Of a stretch of DNA of 36,800 bases, positions 16,341-24,261 are shown in pieces (position 1 is the stretch's first letter; each line of letters begins with the position of its first letter). Origin of the DNA: a virus; the IMG/VR virus record IMGVR_UViG_3300024518_003939, positions 1 through 36,800 of that record; one strand, given 5' to 3'. A program made the translations under genes and the position numbers. A model generated the notes under the pieces. It ran no database searches. It worked only from the letters and a program-made list of their open reading frames with translations, and had not been told where the DNA came from.

Positions 16341-18232
16341 TGGCTACACGAACCGAAGTCTTACAGCTCATCGATAAGCATCGTCAAGCGGGCGATGAAG
16401 CTAAAGCCGTTGGGTTAGAAAAATGGTTGGCTGAGAAAGAAGCTCCCGGTCTTGCAGACCAGAAAAGAAGGGCTTCAAGTAATTACGGCGAAGACATCCT
16501 TCGCTCAATCCCTGGAGCTTTCGCTCGTGGGAACGAATTTATCTCCGCCCCGTTTACCGCCATCGCAGACAAGCTGAGCGGGGGGGCTTATTCCGAATCG
16601 CTGGGTCGAGGAGAAGAAGCCCTTTTCGGAGACGCTGCCCAATACCTACCGCAAACTGGACCGGGGCGAATGGCGAGCGCAGGCGTCGAAGCACTAAGCA
16701 GCGCAACGGTTCCCATTGGCGGGCAAGCGGCGGCAGCGGTAAGAGGGCTCGCACCAGCGGTTAAACCGGGACTTGAAGCCGGATTGGCGGGGCTTGCAGG
16801 GCTTGCAGGCCAGTCCGCTCGCGAAACCTTACCCGAGCAAATGCCGGGGAGATCAATCGTTGCGACTGGACTTGAGTTAGCGACCCCGATGGGGGCGGCG
16901 CAACTTGCTCGAAAAGTCAGCTTAGGTAAAGGGCTTCTCCCCGAAGGAGCTAAAGCAAAACTGCCTACCGCTGCCGGACAACAAGCGGCGGCTCGGAAAG
17001 CGTTCACTGACCAGTTCGGCAATGAACAATTACTTTTCAATTTGGACAACGCTTCAGCGGTCGGAGGTCAAAAGCAGACGACCGCGTTGATGTCCAAGAA
17101 TCCAGAGCTACTCGCTCAACAGCAACAAGCGGTTCGCTCTCCGGACTTCGATACAAAAGCTATCGCTCAACGCGAATCGGCGCTGAAGTCCAAGTACTTT
17201 CAGATCCTTTCTGACAGCGACGTCCACACCATTCCCCAAGCGCAGCGTCACGTCCTGAACGATCTAGCTAATCATCTTGATGCGAGTACGCCCCCCGGCG
17301 CAGCCCGGAAGTACAACCACAAGGTGATTAAGGATTTCTATCAGCAAAACAAAGCGGATATCGACGCAGTCCCCGAGCTGAAAAAATTGTTCAACCAACC
17401 AAACTCCCTGAGTTTAAAAGCAGCGATTGATTCAGATCTCGGAGACTTCTCCGCGCTATCCAAAATGGGGCTTACCAAGACCCTGAATGAAATCGACGTG
17501 TGGAAAGGCGGGAACCCCTTTACCCAGCTTGAAGAATTGTCGAAGCTCGCCAAAACCCCGCGTCAAAAGCTAGCCCTAAAACGTCAGGTACACAAGGCGT
17601 TTACCTCGCGCATCTTCGGCGACACCCGCGACGTAGGAAATATGGATGACGAGTTCATTCAAAAATCCTACGGGAAGCTAGTCAATATTTGGGACTCTCC
17701 GGGCGGGGTCGAAGCGCTGCGACAAGTCTACAATCCAGATCAGATGCTCGTACTTCACTCCGTCGTCGATCACATGACGCGTTCGACCGGACTAAAGGGC
17801 GCAGCGGGCATCTCCATGCCCTCCAGCCCGAACCAGGCTTTGAAAGACGTCGCTGGGTTGTGGACTATGAACCAATTGAATAGGGTTTACAGCTCAAAGC
17901 CAGTGCAAGCAATCTTCGGCCGTAAGTCGATGGCCGGTGGATTGAAAATCGGGTCGATCGGGTCGCGGGTCGCCAATAAGAAGATTTCTGAAATGACCGT
18001 CGGCCCCTTTAACGCGGAGTACGTCCGAATCCTTGATGATGGGGACTACGCTGCTAAAGTTGTTCGCGATGCCTTGGGCGATTCTACTCATAAGAGCTTA
18101 CGAGATTCCGCAAGAGAAGCGCTCAAAGGCACTAAAGCTCCCTCACTATCGGTCGAGCCCTCTTCCATCGGCGTAGGCAGGTTCGCTCCAGGCTTAACCC
18201 CGACCGGAACCTTCGAATACGAAACCCCCTGA
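16340..18232 (+). CDS. Large internal virion / DNA ejection protein
   Basis: The 630-residue product is largely helical. It begins with LQLIDKHRQAGDEAKAVGLEKW, a motif common at the start of podovirus ejection proteins. Ala/Gly-rich hydrophobic segments (residues about 110-165, with a duplicated GLAGLAG) could insert in a membrane. The rest is charged and helical. No lysozyme or transglycosylase active site is recognisable. It closes the virion operon; its last 145 bases overlap, in the opposite direction, a zinc-ribbon gene. It is shorter than T7 gp16. Confidence 0.6.
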   Translation: MATRTEVLQLIDKHRQAGDEAKAVGLEKWLAEKEAPGLADQKRRASSNYGEDILRSIPGAFARGNEFISAPFTAIADKLSGGAYSESLGRGEEALFGDAAQYLPQTGPGRMASAGVEALSSATVPIGGQAAAAVRGLAPAVKPGLEAGLAGLAGLAGQSARETLPEQMPGRSIVATGLELATPMGAAQLARKVSLGKGLLPEGAKAKLPTAAGQQAAARKAFTDQFGNEQLLFNLDNASAVGGQKQTTALMSKNPELLAQQQQAVRSPDFDTKAIAQRESALKSKYFQILSDSDVHTIPQAQRHVLNDLANHLDASTPPGAARKYNHKVIKDFYQQNKADIDAVPELKKLFNQPNSLSLKAAIDSDLGDFSALSKMGLTKTLNEIDVWKGGNPFTQLEELSKLAKTPRQKLALKRQVHKAFTSRIFGDTRDVGNMDDEFIQKSYGKLVNIWDSPGGVEALRQVYNPDQMLVLHSVVDHMTRSTGLKGAAGISMPSSPNQALKDVAGLWTMNQLNRVYSSKPVQAIFGRKSMAGGLKIGSIGSRVANKKISEMTVGPFNAEYVRILDDGDYAAKVVRDALGDSTHKSLRDSAREALKGTKAPSLSVEPSSIGVGRFAPGLTPTGTFEYETP

Positions 18233-18429
18233 GCCTCTAACCACCCCTTAGCGAGCCAGCCGCCCCTCGTCTGCGAAGTGATCTTCCGCCGGGTTCGGTC
18301 CTTATCCGTTCTGAAAAACTTGTCGAAATGTCCGTTAGGGCACCGGTACCGTTGCGAGCCCAGGTCCCGGTACTCCCCGGTAAAAAGCAGCGCGGTGCTG
18401 CAAAGGGGGCAGAAGATCTTCTCAACCAT
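18088..18429 (-). CDS. Zinc-ribbon protein, last gene of the replication strand
   Basis: 113 residues with an N-terminal zinc ribbon: FCPLCSTALLF then RYRCPNGHFDKFF, i.e. C-xx-C ... C-xxx-H. The basic region that follows (TDKDRTRRK) could bind nucleic acid. The ATG overlaps the helicase stop and has GGAGG 10 bases upstream, so it is coupled to the helicase. The 3' end runs 145 bases into the convergent ejection gene; real convergent overlaps of this size are uncommon, so the C-terminal part is less sure. The protein may assist the helicase on DNA, which is inference. Confidence 0.6.
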   Translation of the reverse strand: MVEKIFCPLCSTALLFTGEYRDLGSQRYRCPNGHFDKFFRTDKDRTRRKITSQTRGGWLAKGWLEAQGVSYSKVPVGVKPGANLPTPMEEGSTDSEGALVPLSASLAESRKLL

Positions 18430-19831
18430 CCTTCGTCACCTCCCGCTGCAACAACTGGAACATCAAGTCGTTCTGGACATTTCTCTTCAGAGATAAGGAC
18501 CGCATCACGACCGGATCGATCGTCTTCCTGGCGATGATGTGATGAAGCACGACACTGTGCTTCTGCCCTTGTCGCCAGATCCGGGCGGTGGCTTGCTCAT
18601 AGTGTTCGAGGTCCCAGGGGATGGAGAACCAGCAAGCGGCTCGGCATAAAGACTCTTGTAAATTAAGTCCATGTCCCGCACTAGCCGGGTGAAGGTAAAG
18701 AACGGGAAGCTCGTTCTGATTCCAAGCACGAATAATTTCACGCCCCTCTTTTGGTGAAACACCAGACCCAAGGTAAGGGGCAGCAAAGACCTCTTCTCGT
18801 AATCGGGCCAACTCGTGCCGGTACTGATAGAAAACAAGTAACGGGTTCCCTTGTTCTTCATCGATCAGTTCTCTTAACGCTTTTAATTTAGCATCATGGA
18901 TAGGAGTCCCCACCCCGTGGTCGTCGTAAATCCCTCCTGATGCCAATTGTTTTAGCTTCCCAGAAAGTACGCCAGAATTGACCGCGGTGATGTCCTTATC
19001 CTTCAGCGCTAAAATAAAATCTTGTTTCAACGCGTCGTACATCGCTTGCGCGTTAGGCGGCAGCTCAACGTGGATTTTGTTTTCTATCAGCGGCGGAAGG
19101 TCGAGCACGTCGTTCGACCGATGCATGACGATGTCTGAGATCTTATCGTGGATCTCCGAATCAGCCCCCTCGCGGAGGACCCAATCCGTCCCATAAGATC
19201 TGAATATAGGAAGAAAGTACTTTCGGCGGTACGCCGTAAACCGAGGATCTAATCGGTTCCCTAAATCCAAGAGGTACAATTGACTCCACAGTTGCAAGAG
19301 CCCGTTCGGTACTGGACTTCCTGTCAAGATAATACGTCGTCTGAAATCCTTCAGCTTGTTCTTGATCAACCGGTACCGCTGCGTCCGAGCGTTTCTCCAC
19401 ATCGAGGACTCGTCCACAACTAGGGCATCGACCTTGTTCCAGATGTTCGTCGCTGACAGCCATGATATTCCCTCTGGATTGGCGAGATAGATATCGACGT
19501 CTTCTAGGAGATTACGGGCACGCTTCGGTCCGTGGAGGATGGAGTAACTGAGTCCGTTGAAGTTCTCCCACTTCTCGATTTCATTCGGCCAGACGTTGTA
19601 GATGACTCGTAAGGGGGCGAAGACCAACGCCCTTTTGATTGCACCGCCGACTATCAGGAGCCTAATCGCTTGTAGCGTAACTGCCGTCTTTCCCAATCCG
19701 GGACTCAAGAACAGCCCCGCGCTGGAGTTTTCCAACAGATGACCAATCGCTTCCTCCTGATAGCGCCTTGGTGAGAAGATCCTGGACGAGACTGCGTGCC
19801 TCGACGAATGATATGCAAGTTGCTGTAACAT
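18422..19831 (-). CDS. SNF2-family DNA helicase/translocase
   Basis: 469 residues with the superfamily 2 motifs in order: the Q-like region SPRRYQEEAI (20-29), Walker A SPGLGKT (43-49), Ia-like ALVFAPLRV, motif II DESS (140-143), motif III TGSP (170-173), then the second RecA lobe with LLVFYQYRHEL, SAGHGLNLQ, and motif VI EQATARIWRQGQ (412-423), typical of SNF2 enzymes. It would translocate on double-stranded DNA using ATP, in recombination, replication restart or displacing host proteins. The first 60 codons overlap the VRR-NUC gene in another frame, a pairing of nuclease and SNF2 helicase common in phages. Confidence 0.92.
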   Translation of the reverse strand: MLQQLAYHSSRHAVSSRIFSPRRYQEEAIGHLLENSSAGLFLSPGLGKTAVTLQAIRLLIVGGAIKRALVFAPLRVIYNVWPNEIEKWENFNGLSYSILHGPKRARNLLEDVDIYLANPEGISWLSATNIWNKVDALVVDESSMWRNARTQRYRLIKNKLKDFRRRIILTGSPVPNGLLQLWSQLYLLDLGNRLDPRFTAYRRKYFLPIFRSYGTDWVLREGADSEIHDKISDIVMHRSNDVLDLPPLIENKIHVELPPNAQAMYDALKQDFILALKDKDITAVNSGVLSGKLKQLASGGIYDDHGVGTPIHDAKLKALRELIDEEQGNPLLVFYQYRHELARLREEVFAAPYLGSGVSPKEGREIIRAWNQNELPVLYLHPASAGHGLNLQESLCRAACWFSIPWDLEHYEQATARIWRQGQKHSVVLHHIIARKTIDPVVMRSLSLKRNVQNDLMFQLLQREVTKDG

Positions 19832-20057
19832 GGTCGAACTTCCTCAGTGCTTCATGCGTCTTCGCTTGTAATGGGGTGAGTTTTTCCCCTCGATTTTTGA
19901 ACTCAATCCAAACCGTTCGACCATCAGGAAGGATGACGACCCGGTCAGGCACACCACGGTGCCCAGGGCTCGTAAACTTCCAGCATAAGAGACTTTCGCT
20001 CTTACACCAGCGAGCAAATTTCCGTTCTTCAGAGGTACTGGCCAAACTTACTTCCAC
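19662..20057 (-). CDS. VRR-NUC domain nuclease
   Basis: The 131-residue product has the PD-(D/E)xK core of VRR-NUC proteins: an N-terminal helix with Glu (TSEERKFARWCK), CWKFTSPGHRGVPDRVVIL (Asp38) and VWIEFKNRG (Glu52, Lys54), then LTPLQ. These residues bind metal and cut DNA. Relatives act as Holliday-junction or structure-specific nucleases with helicases. The GTG used here (20057) lies inside a dispersed palindrome; a TTG at 20045 preceded by GGAAG is an equally good start. The last 57 codons overlap the helicase gene and fall outside the usual domain length. Confidence 0.88.
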   Translation of the reverse strand: MEVSLASTSEERKFARWCKSESLLCWKFTSPGHRGVPDRVVILPDGRTVWIEFKNRGEKLTPLQAKTHEALRKFDHVTATCISFVEARSLVQDLLTKALSGGSDWSSVGKLQRGAVLESRIGKDGSYATSD

Positions 20058-20071
20058 AACGCGTTGTGGAA
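20052..20071. repeat. Dispersed palindrome, copy 2
   Basis: A perfect 20-bp palindrome (TTCCACAACG plus its reverse complement) between the Cas4-like stop and the VRR-NUC start. One candidate VRR-NUC start codon lies within it and its right arm supplies GGAAG for the other, so a bound protein could affect both transcription and translation. Confidence 0.88.
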
Positions 20072-20078
20072 ATTCCTC

Positions 20079-20717
20079 TTAATAGACACACTGTCCTCCT
20101 TTGTTAGCATTGAAGCTACACCACTTACAGAAGCGATTTGGTGTAGCTTTCCACTCTGTTTCATCTTGAAGTTGCTTAGCCTTAAATGCCCATTTTTCTT
20201 TTAGTTTAGGGAGCATTCGACGAGTGAACTCCCACGTTACTACGTCGTCATTATCTAAAAACCAGAACTCGACGTACGCATCTTCCGTATACCCGCCCGC
20301 CATCGAGATCAATGCGTAAAGGGACGCCTGGTCCCGGTGGGTTGGGTAATACCGACCGGTCTTGAAGTCTACGATGATCGACTTGTCGGGGATCAACATA
20401 TCGATCTTTCCCCGGACCCAACCGTCATCCCAATCGCACCGCTCCCAATCTTCGGTCAAAGAGATCGCCACCTCCGGCTCAGCCGACGCTTCTCTTGCGC
20501 GGTCCAGCTCTTCGCCGAACGACGACTCGACCAAGTCCGGAAGACCGTTGGTGCTAAACCGGAGGTACTCTTCGATTTGCTCGTGGATCTTCGTCCCCCG
20601 CATCGCCGCATGCCCCGGCTTGTCCTCCAGCTCTTCAATCTTGTTCAAATAATATCGTAAGGGGCAGCTTTCGTACTTCGATAAAGACGAATAGGACCAT
20701 TGGCGAGTCTCAGACAT
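20079..20717 (-). CDS. Cas4/RecB-like PD-(D/E)xK exonuclease with Fe-S cysteines
   Basis: 212 residues. The order is that of Cas4-type nucleases: SYSSLSKYESCPLRYYL (Cys18), RGTKIHEQIEEYL (His45), GKIDMLI (Asp106), SIIVDFKTG (Asp117, Lys119), QASLYAL (Gln130), and a C-terminal cluster FCKWCSF...GGQC (Cys197, 200, 210). The four cysteines should hold a 4Fe-4S cluster and the acidic residues the metals. Such phage enzymes make 3' or 5' single-stranded ends for recombination. No CRISPR genes are nearby, so a role in phage DNA processing is likely. The start overlaps the HNH stop by 8 bases. Confidence 0.9.
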   Translation of the reverse strand: MSETRQWSYSSLSKYESCPLRYYLNKIEELEDKPGHAAMRGTKIHEQIEEYLRFSTNGLPDLVESSFGEELDRAREASAEPEVAISLTEDWERCDWDDGWVRGKIDMLIPDKSIIVDFKTGRYYPTHRDQASLYALISMAGGYTEDAYVEFWFLDNDDVVTWEFTRRMLPKLKEKWAFKAKQLQDETEWKATPNRFCKWCSFNANKGGQCVY

Positions 20718-21174
20718 ACGCTAACCGCCGTTGTTTTTCGCGCCACTTTCTCATGTAGACTCTAATAGTTCTTCGATTACATTCACGGCATCTTCGATGA
20801 CCGTTAGTTTCAAAAGCTGTATTTTCTACAGTGTATTCGTGGCCGTTAGGACAACACGTCATTCTCGATTTTCCCACAGTAATAAGCCGGCCCTTTTCAG
20901 AACAATCCCGAATATTATCAGACTGAGTCCCAATCCAAAGGTGCGACGGATTACTACATGGTGGATTATCGCAATGATGATGAACCTGAAGTCCTTTAGG
21001 TATAGGTCCAAAATGAACCCACCAACTAATTCGGTGCGAAAGTTTCATTTGGTCATCAACTCGTATTCGACCGTACCCTTGAGAATTAGTAACGGCGAGC
21101 CACTCCCAACAATCGTCAGGTTTGCGCCCTTTGCGAGCCTTCGCAAAAAATCGTTCTTCTAATGTACCCTTCAT
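20710..21174 (-). CDS. HNH homing-type endonuclease
   Basis: 154 residues. The N-terminus (ERFFAKARKGRKPDDCWEWL) and RIRVDDQMKLSHRISWWVHFG lead to the HNH core: GLQVHHHCDNPPCSNPSHLW (His65-67, Asn75, His78), followed by IGTQSDNIRD, the pattern of HNH_3 free-standing homing endonucleases. A second zinc site follows (CCPNGHEYT...RRCRECNRR). It probably cuts phage DNA at a specific site and promotes its own spread. A truncated copy of its 5' end lies upstream of the DNA polymerase gene at 23281-23430, evidence that the element has moved or recombined within this genome. Confidence 0.92.
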   Translation of the reverse strand: MKGTLEERFFAKARKGRKPDDCWEWLAVTNSQGYGRIRVDDQMKLSHRISWWVHFGPIPKGLQVHHHCDNPPCSNPSHLWIGTQSDNIRDCSEKGRLITVGKSRMTCCPNGHEYTVENTAFETNGHRRCRECNRRTIRVYMRKWREKQRRLAYV

Positions 21175-21186
21175 AACTACGTTTTC

Positions 21187-21393
21187 TCAGTCATACTTTA
21201 CCCAAGTAGCAGACGACATCGCCGTTACTTCAAACAAAGGCCTAACAGATCCCATCATCGTCATCTCATCGCGAGGATCGTAAATGACTTTTGGTATTTT
21301 AGGAGGCACCTCCTCAATTACTTTCGCCAGTGGTGCTAACGCTACCGCCGCAGGGAGCGCAGCACTTCTTTTGAAGAACCACCGTCTATTCAT
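21187..21393 (-). CDS. Small exported protein with Tat-like signal
   Basis: Start ATG 21393, chosen over a longer frame because AGGAGG stands 5 bases upstream and it overlaps the previous stop (ATGA). The 68-residue product begins MNRRWFFKRSAALPAAVALA: twin arginine, x, Phe, Phe, Lys, then a hydrophobic Ala/Leu/Pro segment, close to the Tat consensus. The remainder is short and hydrophilic with no known domain. It could be exported by the host Tat system or stay membrane-anchored. A role in superinfection exclusion or lysis is conceivable but unsupported. It sits oddly between DNA-metabolism genes. Confidence 0.6.
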   Translation of the reverse strand: MNRRWFFKRSAALPAAVALAPLAKVIEEVPPKIPKVIYDPRDEMTMMGSVRPLFEVTAMSSATWVKYD

Positions 21394-21572
21394 GTTCCCT
21401 CCTTCGGAGCCTTCGGCGCCGTCGAATACAGCGCAAGAGATTTTGCCGCTGCCCACGACAAAACGTTTACCAACCCGTATTTCTCCAATAATTCATTGGC
21501 ATCGTGCTCTAAATTCTTAGATTCTAAAATCGTTAATGACTGGTATTCCCATTCATAAAAATCCCTAGCCAT
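21390..21572 (-). CDS. 60-residue conserved-looking small protein, unknown
   Basis: The ATG overlaps the DNA polymerase stop (TAATG) and the stop overlaps the start of the Tat-like gene (ATGA), so the frame is embedded in a coupled chain, the main reason to call it real. It is predicted helical, acidic in the first half (YEWEYQSLTILESKNLEHDANELLE) and Ala/Lys-rich at the end. No function is recognised. Confidence 0.55.
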   Translation of the reverse strand: MARDFYEWEYQSLTILESKNLEHDANELLEKYGLVNVLSWAAAKSLALYSTAPKAPKEGT

Positions 21573-23296
21573 TACTTAGCCTCCCCCCAAGATTTGCCCG
21601 TAGTCTTATCCGTTAGCATCGGTACATCCCACTCCGACATTTCCTCCATCGCCCATCTAAGACCTTTCTCCGTCTCAAATGAAGATATGACGAGTTCGTC
21701 GTGAACTTGGAGCATAAGACGAGCGTCTACAAATTCCCTCACATCGTACCGACGAATTGCTTCCTTAGTCTGGTCCGCCGCCGAGCCTTGAATGAGGACG
21801 TTGATGAGCTTGTACCAGTCCTGGAAATCTAACGTGTACTTACGCCCGCCCCAGGTCCGAATAAACCCGTCGGCCTTATGCTCCCGCCTCAAGCGTGTGT
21901 TCAATGCCGCAACCTCCGGCAACGCCTTTTGGTGCTCCTCCCTTATCCGACGCGCCTCTTCGTGAGTGATCCCGAGCTGATCTGCTAAACGATTCACCCC
22001 GCCGCCGTAGATGGTCAGGAAGTTGCAGGTCTTCACGGCTTTTCGGTCGATGTCCGGGATACTCTTTCGGATGATCGCTTGTACGTGCGTGTGCATGTCG
22101 AGCTGGGGATTCGCTTGATAAGCTTTCGTTAAAGCGCCTCCAGCGAAGTGCGCTAAGATCCTTAGCTCTTGCTGAGAATAATCGCGGTCGACGAGCTTGT
22201 ACCCCTTATCCGGGAGCACGTAATTGCGCATGAACGGGAGCCCTTTGAAGGCTTCCTTCGGTACTTGCTGGAAATTCGAGCTATACCGACCGGTACGCGT
22301 CCCTCCGACCCCGCTTTCGGAGTCTACCCTTGTCGGATTGAAATAAGGGTAAAAATAGCCGTTATTTTGGTGTGCAGAAAAGAGCCAGGGGGTCATATAC
22401 GTGCCGATCAACTTACCCAGCTTCGAGTAAAGCTCCAGGTCATCGACGAAATCCTGGTCCGTACACGTCATCCGCAAGCTCGGAATAGAAACGGATTCAT
22501 TCTCTTTTTCCGTTTTGAGGAACACCTTGACCAGCCCCGCATCAAAAAGCGCCTTCGCCATCTGAGGCCGTGAATTGAGGTTGATCATCGGGTCACGTAA
22601 CCGCCCGCTCAGACCGTATCCCAGAATGTTTCTTCGGCGTTGAGCGAGTTCCAAGTCCACTTCGAGCCGATCGACGTCGATTCGAACGCCGGCCCGCTCC
22701 ATCTTGATGGTGGGGACGACTACCGACTTTTCCCGTTCGTAAGCGGCCCTTTCTTCACTATCAAGTTGACGATCAAAAAGCTTGAATAAATCCATCGTCC
22801 GATCGACATCCCCGACCGCATATTCTCCCGCCAAACTACCCGGAGCGAAGGCGGTGTACTTCGTCTTGTCCCCGACCAGACGAGCGGGAGGATAGTTCTC
22901 TCCTAACCAGTCGTGCATCCGGTCGCGCTCTTCTGGCTTTATCTTGAAGAATTGCTCCGACAAGGGCTTCAGAGAAAGGGTCTTATTCGACGGATGCTTA
23001 AGGAAGGCTAAAATTTTCGTGTCGTCGAAGCCGCGATCTGGCATCAAACCGAAATGGTCTTCGAGCACGCGCAGATCGAACTGCGCGTTGTGCATCAAAA
23101 GAATGTTGTTCTTACATAAGTCCTTCAAGACCGTTTTAACTTTTTCCTTCGTTGTATTGTTCTCAATCGGATGCCCCCACGCGTGATAGCGACTGCGGCC
23201 ACCCTTTCGAATGGCGACACCCACCGGCTCAGGCGACGACGGCGATCCGGACACGATGGGCATCGTTTCGAAGTCAATCGTTACTCGTGATGGCAT
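21572..23296 (-). CDS. Family A DNA polymerase with 3'-5' exonuclease
   Basis: 574 residues, short for Pol I because there is no 5' nuclease domain. The exonuclease domain has Exo I TIDFE (Asp8, Glu10), Exo II MHNAQFDLR (Asn70, Asp74) and Exo III EYAVGDVD (Tyr159, Asp163). The polymerase domain has TRTGRYSSNFQQVP, motif A DYSQQELRILAH (Asp372), motif B RKAVKTCNFLTIYGG (Arg418, Lys422, Phe426, Tyr430) and motif C QVHDELV (532-534). The residue equivalent to E. coli position 762 is Phe. It should be the replicative enzyme of this phage. A dispersed palindrome lies 4 bases upstream of the ATG. Confidence 0.97.
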   Translation of the reverse strand: MPSRVTIDFETMPIVSGSPSSPEPVGVAIRKGGRSRYHAWGHPIENNTTKEKVKTVLKDLCKNNILLMHNAQFDLRVLEDHFGLMPDRGFDDTKILAFLKHPSNKTLSLKPLSEQFFKIKPEERDRMHDWLGENYPPARLVGDKTKYTAFAPGSLAGEYAVGDVDRTMDLFKLFDRQLDSEERAAYEREKSVVVPTIKMERAGVRIDVDRLEVDLELAQRRRNILGYGLSGRLRDPMINLNSRPQMAKALFDAGLVKVFLKTEKENESVSIPSLRMTCTDQDFVDDLELYSKLGKLIGTYMTPWLFSAHQNNGYFYPYFNPTRVDSESGVGGTRTGRYSSNFQQVPKEAFKGLPFMRNYVLPDKGYKLVDRDYSQQELRILAHFAGGALTKAYQANPQLDMHTHVQAIIRKSIPDIDRKAVKTCNFLTIYGGGVNRLADQLGITHEEARRIREEHQKALPEVAALNTRLRREHKADGFIRTWGGRKYTLDFQDWYKLINVLIQGSAADQTKEAIRRYDVREFVDARLMLQVHDELVISSFETEKGLRWAMEEMSEWDVPMLTDKTTGKSWGEAK

Positions 23297-23430
23297 TTTA
23301 TTTCCACAACACGTTGTGGAGACTTATACCCACCGTCACCGTTAGTACTTGCAAGCCACTCCCAACAATCGTCAGGTTTTCGTCCTTTGCGAACCTTTAT
23401 AAAGAATCGTTCTTCTAATGTACCTTTCAT
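23281..23430 (-). pseudogene. Truncated duplicate of the HNH endonuclease 5' end
   Basis: The 49-codon frame opens with residues that match the first 30 of the intact HNH protein (20710-21174) at 27 positions, including the PDDCWEWLA core. The DNA matches closely as well. Homology stops after about codon 30-35, and the frame then runs through a dispersed palindrome (read as SPQRVVE) to a stop 16 bases inside the polymerase gene. The HNH catalytic region is absent, so this is a remnant, left by recombination or a failed insertion. Confidence 0.85.
23301..23322. repeat. Dispersed palindrome, copy 3
   Basis: TTTCCACAAC and GTTGTGGAGA around the central bases AC, with one arm mismatch. It lies 4 bases before the DNA polymerase start codon on the minus strand and marks the break point of the HNH remnant. 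Confidence 0.82.
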
Positions 23431-23442
23431 GTTGCCATCTCC

Positions 23443-23454
23443 TTTCCACAACGC
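23443..23454. repeat. Half-copy of the dispersed palindrome
   Basis: Only the left arm and centre (TTTCCACAACGC) are present. The right arm is replaced by the last codons of the next gene, which begins directly at 23455. This suggests a deletion or recombination junction at the palindrome. Confidence 0.7.
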
Positions 23455-24261
23455 TCACACCCGCGACCGGGCACGCTTCTTACGTTGGGGCGGTGCCGGC
23501 GCTGGGGTCGGGGTCAGGCTGTACGGGACGTCGGCAAGCACCGCTTCAGCGGGGAGCGCTTGTAAGTCCGCGACCGTCTCCCGGTCTTCGATTGTCTCAA
23601 CGATGGAGGGGATCTGAATTTTCCCATAGCTCTCGGTCTGATCGATTTCAAACCGCGTTACGAGCTGGATCGGATCTTGCCCGAGGAACCGGTACACCCG
23701 CGTGATGTACGTCGCGAAGTTCTTCAAGCTGGTCGGGGGAATGCGGATCAACGCAATTTCGGATAAATCTGGCGCGGCCTGGTCTTCAAGCCAAGGCACC
23801 ACCGCCACCCGGCGATAGTCACGGCACTGGTTGCCGATCTCGTCTTTAGCCTTGCGCCCGTCGATCCATTCGCTCATCGAACACGTTCGGCACGCGTCGG
23901 ACAGCTTCGTCTTCAAGCTTGCCTTCGGCGACAAGTTCTTCGAGTCCTCGCCCAGCGCCCAACACAACGGATCAACCGCCGTTGATGCCTCCCTATCGAA
24001 CGGTGCGTCGTAATAAGTCTTTTCGAAACAACTTCCGAGCACGACCACGTCGAGCGACATGCCCAGCTCAGCGCCCTGATAAACAAAGCCGCGTGAATCA
24101 AACCGAATGAGGTTAGAACCGTCGCCCTTGATCTCTTCTTGCGCCGACTTGATCCGCTCCATCAACTTCTTTTCCAGAGAAGATAGCTCCGCCTCTGACC
24201 TCGGCTTCCTGGTTACTTCCTTCGAACCCTTTCTCGCCACTGCTTTCTTAGCTGCCATCAT
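23455..24261 (-). CDS. Putative ssDNA-binding / replication accessory protein with Cys cluster
   Basis: 268 residues. Lys/Arg-rich ends flank a core with LDVVVLGSCFEKTYYDAPFD, a PLCWALGED segment, then ACRTCSMSEW...GNQCRDYRRVAVV. The cysteines of the latter (C-xx-C ... C) resemble a zinc site. This arrangement (YYD-x-P/F-D, then C-xx-C, then C-R-x-x-R) recurs in a phage family found beside DNA polymerase and nuclease genes, sometimes annotated as single-strand binding. The basic Pro/Ala C-terminal tail is unlike the acidic tail of bacterial SSB. Position upstream of polymerase supports a replication role, but the function is inferred. Confidence 0.6.
   Translation of the reverse strand: MMAAKKAVARKGSKEVTRKPRSEAELSSLEKKLMERIKSAQEEIKGDGSNLIRFDSRGFVYQGAELGMSLDVVVLGSCFEKTYYDAPFDREASTAVDPLCWALGEDSKNLSPKASLKTKLSDACRTCSMSEWIDGRKAKDEIGNQCRDYRRVAVVPWLEDQAAPDLSEIALIRIPPTSLKNFATYITRVYRFLGQDPIQLVTRFEIDQTESYGKIQIPSIVETIEDRETVADLQALPAEAVLADVPYSLTPTPAPAPPQRKKRARSRV

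Noticed and set aside
22169-22573. Plus-strand frame inside the DNA polymerase gene
   Set aside because: It is a shadow of well-conserved polymerase sequence, without a start signal.
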